Positions 34,397 to 44,452 of a stretch of 64,000 bases of DNA are shown piece by piece (within the stretch, counting starts at the first letter, position 1; the number at the start of each line of letters is the position of its first letter). A model generated the notes under the pieces. The model had not been told where the DNA came from. It saw only the letters and a list, made by a program, of their open reading frames with translations, and did not search any database. This stretch comes from Prevotella sp. (GTDB lineage Bacteria; Bacteroidota; Bacteroidia; Bacteroidales; Bacteroidaceae), in NCBI GenBank assembly GCA_017471465.1, contig JAFUTI010000039.1:17896-81895 (forward strand), given 5' to 3'. The translations under genes were made by a program, and so were the position numbers.

Positions 34397-36721
34397 ATGA
34401 AATTAACGAGACTATATATGATGGCGCTGGTGTGCATAGCTATGCACGCCAGCGCTCAAGTGACTCCATCCAGCCAGATGGAGAAGTTGGACCGCGGCCT
34501 CGTAGCCATCCCCACATTAGGCACCTCCAGCTGCTTTGTCAGCTGGCGACTCTTGGGTACTGACGACAAGGCCAGTACCACCTTCGACCTGCTGAGGAAC
34601 GGCGAGGTGATAGCCAGCGACCTGACGGTGACCAACTACAAAGACGCGAAAGGAACTGTCAACGACAAGTATAGCGTCGTCACCAAAGTGAACGGCACTG
34701 TCGCAGAGACTTCGGAAACCGTGGCCCCGTGGCCTGCAAGAATTCTGAAAATGAAGCTCGACCGCCCAGCCGGCGGCATACACGCCAGCTGGAACGGCAG
34801 TACGAACGTGCCCTATGCCTACTACCCCAACGACATGAGTGTCGGCGACGTTGACGGTGATGGACAGTACGAGCTATTCCTGAAATGGGAGTCTACTCAC
34901 GCCCAGGACAACAGCTATAGCAAAGGCTATACCGGCAACACGTACATAGACTGCTACCGTCTGGACGGCACCCGTCTGTGGCGCATCGACCTGGGACAGA
35001 ATATCCGCGACGGTGCACATTACACACAGTTTATGGTCTACGACTTCGATGGCGACGGAAAGTCAGAGATGATATGCAAGACAGCCACCGGGTCGAAAGA
35101 CGGCCTTGGGAACTATGTCAACCAGGCAGCCACGGATGCTACCATCAAAGGACACGGCAACACCACCAACTACCGCAACTCCGGCGGTCACATCCTCAAA
35201 GGGCCGGAATATCTGACGGTCTTTGACGGACAGACGGGACGTGCCATCCATACCACATGGTATCTCCCCGGTCGTGCCGGGACGGGCAGCAAGAACGTCA
35301 AGACGGGCAACAGCGCCACAGAAGGCGGTTCTGAGCTTGGAAAGGTCAGCGACTTCCCCAGCGGTTTCTGGGGCGACAACTACGGTAATCGCTCCGAGCG
35401 TTTCCTCGCTGCAGTGGCCTACATCAACGGTGCCGACAAGCCCGCCTGCGGTATCTTCAGTCGCGGCTATTACACACAGGCCTATGTCTGGGCTGTCAGT
35501 TTCGACGGCACACGCCTGCGTACAGAATGGCTCCACTGCTCGCCCTCGGCTACACAGTGGCTCGTCTACACACCTATTGACGACAATGCAGAGGTCACTT
35601 ATCCTGTAGCCACCGTTGACGGTCAGCGGCTGATGCGTAATCCCATCAAGGCAGCACCTGCCAATACCGGAAGTGTGAAGAGTACTGACTCAAACGGCGG
35701 CATCGCCGGCAGCAATACCCTCTATGGCAACGGCAACCACAATCTGTCGGTAGCCGATGTCGACGGTGACGGCTGCGACGAGATTCTATGGGGCGCCGGA
35801 GCGCTGAACAACGACGGCACACTGCTCTATGCCACTGGCTACGGTCACGGCGATGCTATCCACGTGGGCAAGATGATTCCCGACCGCGAAGGTCTGCAGG
35901 TTTTCGACGTCCATGAGGAAAAGCTGACCGCCGCCCGCGGTTCATGGGATCTTCACGATGCCAGGACAGGCGAGATTATCTACCACGGCGGCAGCGCCGA
36001 CAAGGACAACGGGCGCGGTATGGCCGGCGACCTGACAGGTAAGGACGGTTATGAATTCTGGTCGGGCGACGAACGTCAGCCCCGCTCGGCAGCAACAGGC
36101 AATACCGTTATCCAGAAGTCATGCTCAGTCAACTTCCGTATTTACTGGGACGGCTCGTACCAAGACCAGCTGCTCGACGGCTCTTACCAATACGACAAGA
36201 ATCTGGGTGACGACGTTGCCATGTGGGACCAGTCAAGCTATGCCAACCCCTACATCCAGAAATGGAACGGCTCCAGTTTCTCGGACGTCATTAAGTTCTA
36301 CTCTGCCACCTATAACTACGCACAGACAGCCAACTACACCAAGGCAACACCTTGTCTGCAGGCCGACATCCTGGGTGACTGGCGCGAGGAGCTGATTATG
36401 TGGAACAAGAAGGACTCGGCTGAGGTGATGATCTTCACCACATGGACGCCAACAGAGTATGCTGTACCCACACTGATGCACGACCACGTCTACCGCATGG
36501 GCATAGCCTGGCAGAACACAGCCTACAACCAGCCGCCCCATCTGGGCTACTACCTGCCCGACTACATTTCAGGAAAAGAGCTGACAGGTATTGCCGATGT
36601 CACAAACAATAAGGCGACAAAGACCATCATCGACCTGACGGGACGCCGCCGACAGGAATTTCGCCGCGGTCTGAACATCGTCGTCGAGAACGGTGTTGCC
36701 AAGAAGATTCTGGTGAAATAA
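34397..36721 (+). CDS. Rhamnogalacturonan lyase, polysaccharide lyase family 11
   Basis: A 774-residue secreted enzyme cutting the rhamnose-galacturonate backbone of rhamnogalacturonan I. Signal peptide (LYMMALVCIAMHASAQ), N-terminal Fn3-like part (SSCFVSWRLLGTDDKASTTF), then the eight-blade propeller with calcium sites: MSVGDVDGDGQYELFLKW, GAHYTQFMVYDFDGDGKSEM, HNLSVADVDGDGCDEILWGA and LQADILGDWREELIMW. These are typical of PL11 (YesW/YesX-like). It ends with a sorting-like tail (DLTGRRRQEFRRGLNIVV, KKILVK). The gene converges with an ABC exporter 4 bp away, without a visible terminator. Confidence 0.93.
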   Translation: MKLTRLYMMALVCIAMHASAQVTPSSQMEKLDRGLVAIPTLGTSSCFVSWRLLGTDDKASTTFDLLRNGEVIASDLTVTNYKDAKGTVNDKYSVVTKVNGTVAETSETVAPWPARILKMKLDRPAGGIHASWNGSTNVPYAYYPNDMSVGDVDGDGQYELFLKWESTHAQDNSYSKGYTGNTYIDCYRLDGTRLWRIDLGQNIRDGAHYTQFMVYDFDGDGKSEMICKTATGSKDGLGNYVNQAATDATIKGHGNTTNYRNSGGHILKGPEYLTVFDGQTGRAIHTTWYLPGRAGTGSKNVKTGNSATEGGSELGKVSDFPSGFWGDNYGNRSERFLAAVAYINGADKPACGIFSRGYYTQAYVWAVSFDGTRLRTEWLHCSPSATQWLVYTPIDDNAEVTYPVATVDGQRLMRNPIKAAPANTGSVKSTDSNGGIAGSNTLYGNGNHNLSVADVDGDGCDEILWGAGALNNDGTLLYATGYGHGDAIHVGKMIPDREGLQVFDVHEEKLTAARGSWDLHDARTGEIIYHGGSADKDNGRGMAGDLTGKDGYEFWSGDERQPRSAATGNTVIQKSCSVNFRIYWDGSYQDQLLDGSYQYDKNLGDDVAMWDQSSYANPYIQKWNGSSFSDVIKFYSATYNYAQTANYTKATPCLQADILGDWREELIMWNKKDSAEVMIFTTWTPTEYAVPTLMHDHVYRMGIAWQNTAYNQPPHLGYYLPDYISGKELTGIADVTNNKATKTIIDLTGRRRQEFRRGLNIVVENGVAKKILVK

Positions 36722-36725
36722 ACAT

Positions 36726-38408
36726 TTACTCCACACGCAGCACCTGGTCGCAGTAGTCGACCACGGCAGGACGGTGAGTGATGAAGATGATGGTCTTCTG
36801 ACGGTCGGACAGGATATTTTCCAACAGCTGGCGCTCAGTGTCGGGATCCAAGGCCGAGGTGGCCTCGTCGAAGAGCACCACGCTACGGTCGCGCAGCAGG
36901 GCACGGGCAATGGCGATGCGCTGGGCCTGTCCCTCAGAGAGTCCGCCACCAGATTCGGTGCAGACGGTGTCAAGGCCTTGCGGCAAGGTGGTGACGAAAT
37001 CGCCACATACGGTATGGAGGACACGCCAGAGTTCGTCGTCAGTAGCATCGGGACGCCCCATCAACAAATTCTCGCGGATGGTACCGCTGAGCAGGGTGTT
37101 CCCCTGTGGAACATAGACGAAGTTGCAACGGCAGAGCGGCGACACCGTCTCTGTACGACCGTCGGCATACACCTCTACCCTGCCCTGTTGCGGATATACC
37201 AAGGCCAGTATCAGGCGGATAAGTGTTGTCTTACCTGCTCCCGTCTCACCAAGAACAGCCGTACAGGTGCCGGGGCGGAAGTCGAACGACAGGTGACTGA
37301 GAACCGGTTCATCATTCTTCTCGTAGGCATAGGTGACATCCTCAAGCCGCACACCGCAGGGCGATGGCATCAGCACGCCCTCTCCCTGCTGTTCCTGCGG
37401 AGCCTCCTCCAGTTCCATCAGTCGCTCGGCAGCTGTGAACACCCCGACGAAGGCTGGTGCCAGCCGCGTCAGGTCGCGTGCCGGTCCCTGTATACGGAAC
37501 ACCAACTGCAGGAAGGCGGTCATCTGACCAAAGGTAATGGTGTTGGCACTCATGCGGACGGCGCCCCATAGAAAAGCGACGAGATAGCCTAGCGAAAAGC
37601 CGCCATTGACGAAAAGGTTACTCGCAATGGAAAACTTCGTCCGCTGGCGCACATGCTGGCGCAGTTCGGTCTGCGTATCGCCAAGACGGTCTACCATCCG
37701 GTCGCCGGCTTCCAGGGTCTTGATGAGCATCCTGTTCTGAACGGTTTCCGTCAGCAGGCTCTGCACCTGACTGTCGCTGTTTCGGACACGCCGTGTGTAC
37801 TTTCGCATCTGGGCGACATAGATACGGCTGACAAGGATGAACAGGGGCAGGATGGCCACCGTGACGAAGGCCAGCCAGAAGTCCATCTGCATCAGGTAGA
37901 AGAAGGCACCGACAAAGAGTGCCAGCGTCGACAAGGTTGTGGGCAGCGTCTCGGTGATGAATGTCACCACTGTCTGTACATCCTGCTCCAGGCGGTTGAT
38001 GATGTCACCGCTGTGGTATCGGTCCTTGCCACGCCACTCTGCACGAAGCAGACGGTCGAGCATCTGCCGCTGCATACGGTTCTGAGCCTTCACACCGAGG
38101 ATATTCTTCAGCCACACCTTTGAGATGTTCAGTGCAAATTCACAGACGATGATTCCGCCCATCAGCGCCACGCCCCAGTAGAGCGAACCGCTACGGTTGC
38201 CGGCAGCGATGTCGATGGCCCGCTGCATAGCCCACACCATGAGCAGACTGCACGCCACGCCCATCAACCCCAGCGAGGCGTTAAGTACCACCTGACGACG
38301 GTTACCTCGTAGCACTGTCCACAGCCAGCCGAGCAAGATACCGACAGTGTATTTACTCTCAGGATTATGCAGTTTATTTGACAATCGTTTAAGCACGGTC
38401 ACTCTCAA
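36726..38408 (-). CDS. ABC exporter, fused permease and ATPase
   Basis: About 560 residues: six-helix exporter domain (30-310) and ATPase with Walker A LGETGAGKTTLIR, signature LSEGQAQRIAIARAL, Walker B SVVLFDEATSALDPDTE and switch His in IIFITHRPAVV. The substrate is unknown. The start is uncertain: the open frame has no ATG before residue about 50; candidates are TTG 38408, GTG 38402 or GTG 38396, and starting at the first internal ATG would remove a membrane helix. It follows the NAD kinase gene by 13 nt and is probably in its operon. Confidence 0.85.
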   Translation of the reverse strand: MRVTVLKRLSNKLHNPESKYTVGILLGWLWTVLRGNRRQVVLNASLGLMGVACSLLMVWAMQRAIDIAAGNRSGSLYWGVALMGGIIVCEFALNISKVWLKNILGVKAQNRMQRQMLDRLLRAEWRGKDRYHSGDIINRLEQDVQTVVTFITETLPTTLSTLALFVGAFFYLMQMDFWLAFVTVAILPLFILVSRIYVAQMRKYTRRVRNSDSQVQSLLTETVQNRMLIKTLEAGDRMVDRLGDTQTELRQHVRQRTKFSIASNLFVNGGFSLGYLVAFLWGAVRMSANTITFGQMTAFLQLVFRIQGPARDLTRLAPAFVGVFTAAERLMELEEAPQEQQGEGVLMPSPCGVRLEDVTYAYEKNDEPVLSHLSFDFRPGTCTAVLGETGAGKTTLIRLILALVYPQQGRVEVYADGRTETVSPLCRCNFVYVPQGNTLLSGTIRENLLMGRPDATDDELWRVLHTVCGDFVTTLPQGLDTVCTESGGGLSEGQAQRIAIARALLRDRSVVLFDEATSALDPDTERQLLENILSDRQKTIIFITHRPAVVDYCDQVLRVE

Positions 38409-38421
38409 TAACTCATCATTC

Positions 38422-39309
38422 TTAACTTCTCCCGTCGGCTCCCCACATCATCTTCTCGCGCAACGTCGAGAAGTACTGTTTACCACTGCGCTTCACCACA
38501 CTAATATGATAAGGTGCACGGCGCAGGGTGAGGCGCGTTCCCTCGCTACACTTCACGGAGCGTCCGTCAACGGCCACGAGGAAGGAGTGTGAGCGGCTCT
38601 CAACGTCAAGGGTTATCACGGCCGTATCAGGAATGACGATAGGACGGATGTTCAGCGAGTGGGGGGCTACTGCCGTCATCACCAACACGCCCGTGCCCGG
38701 CACGATAATCGGTCCGCCGTTGGACAGCGAATAAGCGGTTGACCCCGTGGGTGTTGAGATGATCAGTCCGTCAGCCTGATAGGTCGTCAGGTAGACACCG
38801 TCGATGCTGGCGCGGATGCTGATCATCGAGGCGGTGTCACGTTTCAGGATAGCCACATCGTTCAAGGCGCTGCTGACACCTTCCTGGGCCTCACCCTCGG
38901 CACTTACCAGTATCACGCGCCTGTTCTCGACGGCATAGTTGTCATCGTACAACGCCCGCAGGCAATTCTCTATCTCGTCAGGAACTATATCGGCCAGGAA
39001 ACCCAGGCGCCCCATGTTGACGCCCAAGATAGGGATATTCCGGTCGCCCACCTTGGCTGCCGTCTGCAGAAAAGTGCCGTCGCCACCCATCGAGATAGCG
39101 AAGTCGACCTCGAAGTTCGTGCCAGTAAAGACCTTTGCCGCCGGCACGTCGAGATGCTGACCTTCCTTGAGAAATTCATAATACTCCTGGTCTATCGACA
39201 ATTCTGCACCAAACTCAGAGAGCATCGACAGTACCTTCTGGATGCTTGCCGACTTCTTAACCTGATAGACATTGCCGAAAAGAGCAAACTTTAGCTTCGG
39301 TTGTGACAT
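38422..39309 (-). CDS. nadK: NAD kinase
   Basis: A 295-residue cytosolic enzyme phosphorylating NAD to NADP. Catalytic motif ISMGGDGTFLQTAAKVG, NLGRLGF-like motif GVNMGRLGFLADI, SALNDVAILKRD and TPTGSTAYSLSNGGPIIVP are all present. Length is standard. The gene is divergent from the DJ-1 gene; its apparent -7 element (39359-39366) overlaps the region of the opposing promoter. An ABC exporter gene follows closely. Confidence 0.96.
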   Translation of the reverse strand: MSQPKLKFALFGNVYQVKKSASIQKVLSMLSEFGAELSIDQEYYEFLKEGQHLDVPAAKVFTGTNFEVDFAISMGGDGTFLQTAAKVGDRNIPILGVNMGRLGFLADIVPDEIENCLRALYDDNYAVENRRVILVSAEGEAQEGVSSALNDVAILKRDTASMISIRASIDGVYLTTYQADGLIISTPTGSTAYSLSNGGPIIVPGTGVLVMTAVAPHSLNIRPIVIPDTAVITLDVESRSHSFLVAVDGRSVKCSEGTRLTLRRAPYHISVVKRSGKQYFSTLREKMMWGADGRS

Positions 39310-39347
39310 TTTTTGATGTGTTTTGCCGTTGTTTAGCGAAAAATTCG

Positions 39348-39355
39348 TAAATTTG
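39348..39355 (+). promoter_or_regulatory. -7 element of the DJ-1/ispD/recG operon
   Basis: TAAATTTG, 40 nt before the start codon. TTTG at 39322-39325 is 22 nt upstream, slightly longer than ideal. Confidence 0.5.
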
Positions 39356-39358
39356 CTG

Positions 39359-39366
39359 CAAAATTA
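39359..39366 (-). promoter_or_regulatory. -7 element of the nadK operon
   Basis: TAATTTTG on the minus strand, 49 nt before the nadK start. It faces the opposing -7 element with only 3 bp between them. Confidence 0.5.
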
Positions 39367-39395
39367 ATGATTTTCCATGAAAAGAAGAAAATATT

Positions 39396-39965
39396 ATGGC
39401 AAAAGTTTATGTATTCTTAGCTGACGGCTTCGAGGATGTCGAAGCCCTCATCCCTGTCGACGTACTGCGCCGTGGCGGCGTAGAGGTAGTAACGGTGAGC
39501 ACCACCGACTTCCCCCTGGTAGAGTCGGCTCACGGTGTGAACATCGAGGCCGACCTGCAATTCGAACAGTGCGACTTCTCCGATGCCGACCTGCTGATGC
39601 TGCCCGGCGGCATGCCTGGCGCCAGCAATCTCTATGCCCATGAAGGCGTGTGCCAGGCGGTGATGGCGCAGTATGCCGCCGGCAAGAAGGTCGCTGCCAT
39701 CTGTGCCGCACCCGCCGTAGTACTGGCTCAGCTGGGTGTGCTCGACGGGAAGAAGGCCACGTGCTATCCCGGCTTCGAGAAAGCACTCGCCGAGGCTGGT
39801 GCCAGCTATACGGGCGACTTAGTAACCGTCGACGGCAACGTCACCACCGGCGAGGGTCCTGCCGCCGCTTTCCCCTACGCCTACGAACTGCTGAGCCAGC
39901 TCGTCGACCGGCAGACCAGCGACCAGATAGCCGAGGGAATGCGCTATAAGCACTTGATGGCCTGA
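39396..39965 (+). CDS. DJ-1/PfpI (YajL-like) family protein
   Basis: A 189-residue cytosolic protein. The start [20 protein letters not shown] carries the conserved glutamate, and [17 protein letters not shown] carries the nucleophile Cys103 in the elbow. Members are proposed to act as chaperones, deglycases or glyoxalases; the exact activity is disputed in the field. Its stop codon overlaps the ispD start (TGATG), and it heads a three-gene operon. Confidence 0.92.
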   Translation: MAKVYVFLADGFEDVEALIPVDVLRRGGVEVVTVSTTDFPLVESAHGVNIEADLQFEQCDFSDADLLMLPGGMPGASNLYAHEGVCQAVMAQYAAGKKVAAICAAPAVVLAQLGVLDGKKATCYPGFEKALAEAGASYTGDLVTVDGNVTTGEGPAAAFPYAYELLSQLVDRQTSDQIAEGMRYKHLMA

Positions 39966-40621
39966 TGGATTACGTCATCATCGTGGCAGGCGGTAAGGGC
40001 CTGCGTATGGGCAGCGATATTCCTAAGCAGTTTCTGCCCATTGGCGGACGGCCGGTACTGATGCGAACCCTGGAGCGGTTCCGCGAGTATTCCGCCGACC
40101 TGCAGATCATCCTGGTGCTACCGGAAGCACAACAGGCATATTGGCGTCAGCTGTGCCAGCAGTATGATTTCGCGGTTAAGTACCGTTTAGCCAACGGCGG
40201 CAAAACGCGTTTCCATTCAGTGCAGAACGGCCTTGCCCTTATTCCCGATGACGCCGAGGGTGTCGTCGGCGTGCACGACGGCGTACGTCCCTTCCCTGCG
40301 GTCGACGTCATCCACCGCTGCTACGATACCGCCCGAAAGACAGGAACTGCCATCCCCGTCATCCCCGTCGTCGAGACCCTACGCCACATCAACGAAGGCA
40401 CCAAACCTCGCGACGACTACCGTCTGGTGCAGACGCCGCAGTGCTTTGACATCCAACTGCTAAAACGGGCTAACCGCCAGCCCTACGATGACGGCTTTAC
40501 CGATGACGCCAGTGTGGTCGAAGCTTCTGGCTTCGGCATCACCCTCGTCGACGGCAACCGCGAGAACATCAAAATTACCACACCATACGACCTGAAGATA
40601 GCTGAAGTGCTGATAGGATGA
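39965..40621 (+). CDS. ispD: 2-C-methyl-D-erythritol 4-phosphate cytidylyltransferase
   Basis: A 218-residue enzyme of the MEP isoprenoid pathway, transferring CMP to methylerythritol phosphate. Motifs: [20 protein letters not shown] at the start, [30 protein letters not shown] and [11 protein letters not shown]. Start overlaps the DJ-1 stop by 1 nt, and its own stop overlaps the recG start (ATGA), so all three are translationally coupled. Confidence 0.95.
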   Translation: MDYVIIVAGGKGLRMGSDIPKQFLPIGGRPVLMRTLERFREYSADLQIILVLPEAQQAYWRQLCQQYDFAVKYRLANGGKTRFHSVQNGLALIPDDAEGVVGVHDGVRPFPAVDVIHRCYDTARKTGTAIPVIPVVETLRHINEGTKPRDDYRLVQTPQCFDIQLLKRANRQPYDDGFTDDASVVEASGFGITLVDGNRENIKITTPYDLKIAEVLIG

Positions 40622-42720
40622 CAGACATACTGAGTCAAGATCTACAATTCCTGCCGGGCGTAGGCCCCAACCGCAAGAAGATGCTGAGCAAAGAGCTCGG
40701 CATCGAGACTTACGGCGACCTGCTGGAATACTACCCCTACAAATATGTCGACCGTTCGAAGGTGTACACCGTCCACGAGCTGACGGGCGACATGCCGTTT
40801 GTGCAGGTGGTGGGCACCATCCTAAGCTTCGAGACCTTCCAGATGGGTCCTCGGAAGGAGCGTGTGGTAGGCCATTTCAGCGACGGTACCGGCATCATGG
40901 ACCTGGTGTGGTTCGGCGCCGGCGGGAAATACGCCAAGCAGAACTACCGCATCGGCACGGAATACCTGGTCTTCGGCAAGCCCACCGTCTTCAACAACCG
41001 CATCAACATCACCCATCCAGACATAGACGAGGCCTCGCGGGTAGACACCTCGGCCATGGGTATGCAGCCTTACTACAACACGACGGAGAAGATGAAGAAC
41101 GCCGGACTTACCACGCGGGCCGTCGAGCGACTGACCAAGACGCTCGTCACCACGCTGAAAGAGCCACTGGCGGAGACACTGCCTGACTTCATCACCCAGC
41201 GGCTGCATCTGATGAGTCGCGACGAAGCCCTGCGCACCGTCCACTACCCACAAAATGTCAAGGACTTAGAACGGGCGCGCGTCCGTTTGAAGTTCGAAGA
41301 GCTGTTCTACGTACAACTTAATATATTAAGGTACGCCAGCGACCAGCGCCGCAAGTACCGTGGCTACGTGTTCAGCCACGTCGGCGACACGTTCAACACC
41401 TTCTACCACAAACACCTGCCCTTCCAGCTGACCGAAGCCCAGAAGCGTGTCATCCGCGAGATACGCAAGGACATGGGCAGCGGCCGACAGATGAACCGCC
41501 TGCTGCAAGGTGACGTCGGAAGCGGCAAGACGCTGGTGGCACTGATGTCGATGCTTATAGCCATCGACAACGGGTTCCAGGCCTGTATCATGGCACCGAC
41601 GGAAATCCTTGCCGAACAACACCTGCACACCATCATGCAGTTTCTGGGCGATATGCCCGTCCGCGTAGCCCTGCTCACGGGTATCGTCAAGGGGCGCCGC
41701 CGCCAGGAGGTGCTCGACGGTCTGATGGACGGTAGCATCAACATCCTCGTCGGCACCCACGCCGTCATTGAGGACACCGTACAGTTTGCCCGACTCGGAT
41801 TCGTCGTCGTCGACGAGCAGCACCGCTTCGGCGTCGCCCAGCGCGCCAAACTGTGGAGCAAGAGTGTGAACCCGCCCCACGTCCTCGTGATGACTGCCAC
41901 CCCCATCCCACGCACCTTGGCCATGACCCTCTATGGCGACCTTGACGTCTCCGTCATCGACGAGCTGCCGCCGGGACGCAAGCCCGTGGTGACGCAGCAC
42001 TACTTCGACTCGCGCATCACGTCGCTCTACGATGGTATCCGCCGCCAGATCAACCTCGGACGCCAGGTCTACATCGTCTTCCCCCTCATCGAGGAGAGTG
42101 AGAAGATCGACCTGAAAAACCTGGAGCAGGGCTTCGAGGTGTTGCAGCAGGCATTCCCTGAGTTCCGGCTCAGTAAGGTGCACGGCCGCATGAAGCCTGC
42201 CGACAAGGAGGCTGAGATGCAACGGTTTGTCAGCGGCGAGACACAGATATTGGTTGCCACAACAGTCATCGAAGTAGGCGTCAACGTGCCCAACGCCTCA
42301 GTCATGGTCATCATGGACGCCCAGCGCTTCGGACTCTCGCAGCTACACCAGCTGCGCGGGCGTGTGGGCCGCGGTGCCGACCAGTCATTCTGTCTGTTGG
42401 TGACGCCCTACAAACTGTCGGAGGAGACCCGCAAGCGCATCGACATCATGTGCGACACCAACGACGGCTTCCGTATTGCCGAAGCCGACCTGAAGCTGCG
42501 TGGCCCCGGCGACCTGGAGGGAACGGCACAGAGTGGTATGGCCTTCGATCTGAAGATAGCCGACATAGCCCGCGACGGACAGCTGGTACAGATGGCCCGC
42601 GACGAGGCGCAGGCTGTCATCGATGACGACCCGACATGCAGCAGCGAGCGCTACCGGATGCTATGGCGACGACTCAGCGAACTAAAGAAAACAAACATTA
42701 ACTGGGGTGTTATTTCTTAA
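40618..42720 (+). CDS. recG: ATP-dependent DNA helicase RecG
   Basis: A 700-residue helicase of branched DNA and stalled replication forks. OB-fold wedge domain near residues 55-155, then helicase motifs: Walker [21 protein letters not shown] box [38 protein letters not shown], and motif [20 protein letters not shown]. The length is typical. Last gene of the operon. Confidence 0.97.
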   Translation: MTDILSQDLQFLPGVGPNRKKMLSKELGIETYGDLLEYYPYKYVDRSKVYTVHELTGDMPFVQVVGTILSFETFQMGPRKERVVGHFSDGTGIMDLVWFGAGGKYAKQNYRIGTEYLVFGKPTVFNNRINITHPDIDEASRVDTSAMGMQPYYNTTEKMKNAGLTTRAVERLTKTLVTTLKEPLAETLPDFITQRLHLMSRDEALRTVHYPQNVKDLERARVRLKFEELFYVQLNILRYASDQRRKYRGYVFSHVGDTFNTFYHKHLPFQLTEAQKRVIREIRKDMGSGRQMNRLLQGDVGSGKTLVALMSMLIAIDNGFQACIMAPTEILAEQHLHTIMQFLGDMPVRVALLTGIVKGRRRQEVLDGLMDGSINILVGTHAVIEDTVQFARLGFVVVDEQHRFGVAQRAKLWSKSVNPPHVLVMTATPIPRTLAMTLYGDLDVSVIDELPPGRKPVVTQHYFDSRITSLYDGIRRQINLGRQVYIVFPLIEESEKIDLKNLEQGFEVLQQAFPEFRLSKVHGRMKPADKEAEMQRFVSGETQILVATTVIEVGVNVPNASVMVIMDAQRFGLSQLHQLRGRVGRGADQSFCLLVTPYKLSEETRKRIDIMCDTNDGFRIAEADLKLRGPGDLEGTAQSGMAFDLKIADIARDGQLVQMARDEAQAVIDDDPTCSSERYRMLWRRLSELKKTNINWGVIS

Positions 42721-42805
42721 CACAGCGTAAACGTTTGAGTGTTAAATTACGCCAAAACAATGTTAACAAATAGCAGCAACCTACTTTTTTCTGAATTATT
42801 ATTCG

Positions 42806-42813
42806 TATCTTTG
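42806..42813 (+). promoter_or_regulatory. -7 element of the cell-wall hydrolase cluster
   Basis: TATCTTTG, 62 nt before the M23 gene start; the -33 region is not clear. Confidence 0.5.
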
Positions 42814-42875
42814 CAACCGAGTTTTCTACTCTTGCAGAAAATGACAAACATCTATAACCGAAAATAAGAGACCAG

Positions 42876-43826
42876 ATGATTAAGAAACTAAAGAAGATTT
42901 TTGCTATAGCTATGGTGTCCGTTGTCGCCGTCCACTCACAGGGACAAGACCTGCTGGCAAACCAAGCACCCATCGACCGCAAGATGAAGGCCGTAGACTC
43001 TGTGGCCCTGAACCGCCTAATCCAGATTGAGCAGATGGCATCGCCCGCTGCCGACCTGTACCAGGACTGGGAGAACCACTACGCCCACCGCGAGACGGCT
43101 CTGCCCGACTCCTTCCGCATCGACCTGCGCGACTTCTGCATGCCTACCGACAGCCGCGTGCTGACCTCAAACTTCGGCGCACGCTGGGGACGCCAGCACA
43201 AAGGTCTTGACATCAAGGTGTACATCGGCGATACCATCCGTGCCGCCTTCTCAGGAAAGGTACGCGTCGTCCGCTATGAGCCGGGAGGCTACGGCAACTT
43301 CGTCGTCATCCGCCACTACAACGGACTGGAGACCATCTACGGTCACATGTCGAAGCACTTGGTGAAGCCTGACCAGGAGATTCGCGCCGGAGAACCCGTC
43401 GGACTCGGTGGCAACACCGGCCGCTCCACAGGTTCACACCTGCACTTCGAGACGCGCCTCTGTGGTGTAGCCCTGAACCCTGCACTGATGTTCGACTTCC
43501 GCAATCAGGACGTGGTAGGCGACTTCTACACCTTCAACCGCTCTACATACCCGCGTGAGTCGGCACAGGCCACCCGTCTGCGTGGCGTCGGTGGTTCGGC
43601 ATCTGCCAACAGCGGTGAAGACCAGCTCTACACCACCAATGCCAACAGCAAGCGCAACACCGCCGCTGCCACGCGCTCAAACACCCGTTTCCACAAGGTG
43701 CAGCGCGGCGAGACCCTGTCGTCTATCGCCCGCAAGCGCAACACCACCGTCAGCGCTATCTGCAAGCTGAATCGCATCAGCAAGAACATGCGTCTGCGCC
43801 CGGGACAGATCTTGAAGTACAACTAA
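42876..43826 (+). CDS. M23 peptidase with C-terminal LysM domain
   Basis: A 316-residue secreted protein: signal peptide (KIFAIAMVSVVAVHSQ), a LytM/M23 zinc peptidase domain (about 90-205) with HKGLDIKVYIGDTIRAAF and STGSHLHFETRL supplying the zinc ligands and catalytic His, and a LysM domain (270-316, FHKVQRGETLSSIARKRNTT). It should cut peptidoglycan cross-links or activate amidases. First of three envelope genes spaced 29 and 12 nt apart. Confidence 0.93.
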   Translation: MIKKLKKIFAIAMVSVVAVHSQGQDLLANQAPIDRKMKAVDSVALNRLIQIEQMASPAADLYQDWENHYAHRETALPDSFRIDLRDFCMPTDSRVLTSNFGARWGRQHKGLDIKVYIGDTIRAAFSGKVRVVRYEPGGYGNFVVIRHYNGLETIYGHMSKHLVKPDQEIRAGEPVGLGGNTGRSTGSHLHFETRLCGVALNPALMFDFRNQDVVGDFYTFNRSTYPRESAQATRLRGVGGSASANSGEDQLYTTNANSKRNTAAATRSNTRFHKVQRGETLSSIARKRNTTVSAICKLNRISKNMRLRPGQILKYN

Positions 43827-43855
43827 ATCAACCAACCATAAAAGAACCTTAATAC

Positions 43856-44440
43856 ATGAGTCGGAAAATCATTCTTTGCGCACTGCTCATCCTCTTTGCT
43901 TCTGGCGACATCGCCAATGGCAAGGTGAGAAAGGGTGCCAAGAAGACTGCCAAGACTACCGTAGTAGAAAAACAACAAACCGAGGAGATCGACAACTACG
44001 ACTTCCTCTATGAAGGGAGCGACGACCTGAACCTTGAATACGACGACATGGCCATCAACGGTCTGCTGGACGAGGCTATGTCGCACATCGGCGCCCGCTA
44101 CCGCAGTGGCAGCAAAGGTCCGTACGCCTTCGACTGCTCAGGCTTCACAAGCTACGTCTTCCGCCAGCTTGGCGTTGCCAACATCGGTGCATCATCACGC
44201 GACCAGTATGCGCGCAACATGCCCGTCAGCCGCAGTGAGATGCAGCGCGGCGACCTGGTGTTCTTCACCAGTCCCCGCTCCGGTCGCGGCGTAGGTCACG
44301 TAGGCATCGTTGTCGATGTCGACCCCATCACCAATAGCTTCAGATTCATCCACGCCAGCAGCAGTGAGGGTGTGAAGATCTCTAACTCTAACGACGGATT
44401 CTATGCCCGCCGCTTCATTGGTGTCAGACGTGTTCAATAA
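43856..44440 (+). CDS. NlpC/P60 family peptidoglycan hydrolase
   Basis: A 194-residue secreted protein with a signal peptide (IILCALLILFASGDIANG). Catalytic Cys94 lies in AFDCSGFTSYVFRQLG, the His in GVGHVGIVVDVDP, and a third polar residue in FIHASSSEGVKISN. Such enzymes cleave the D-Glu-diamino-acid bond in stem peptides. A short Lys-rich linker separates the signal from the domain. Confidence 0.93.
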   Translation: MSRKIILCALLILFASGDIANGKVRKGAKKTAKTTVVEKQQTEEIDNYDFLYEGSDDLNLEYDDMAINGLLDEAMSHIGARYRSGSKGPYAFDCSGFTSYVFRQLGVANIGASSRDQYARNMPVSRSEMQRGDLVFFTSPRSGRGVGHVGIVVDVDPITNSFRFIHASSSEGVKISNSNDGFYARRFIGVRRVQ

Positions 44441-44452
44441 ACAACAAACAAT

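Noticed and set aside
42721-42760. Terminator after recG (GCGTAA ... TTACGC)
   Set aside because: The stem is only six pairs, AT-rich inside, and lacks a T-run.
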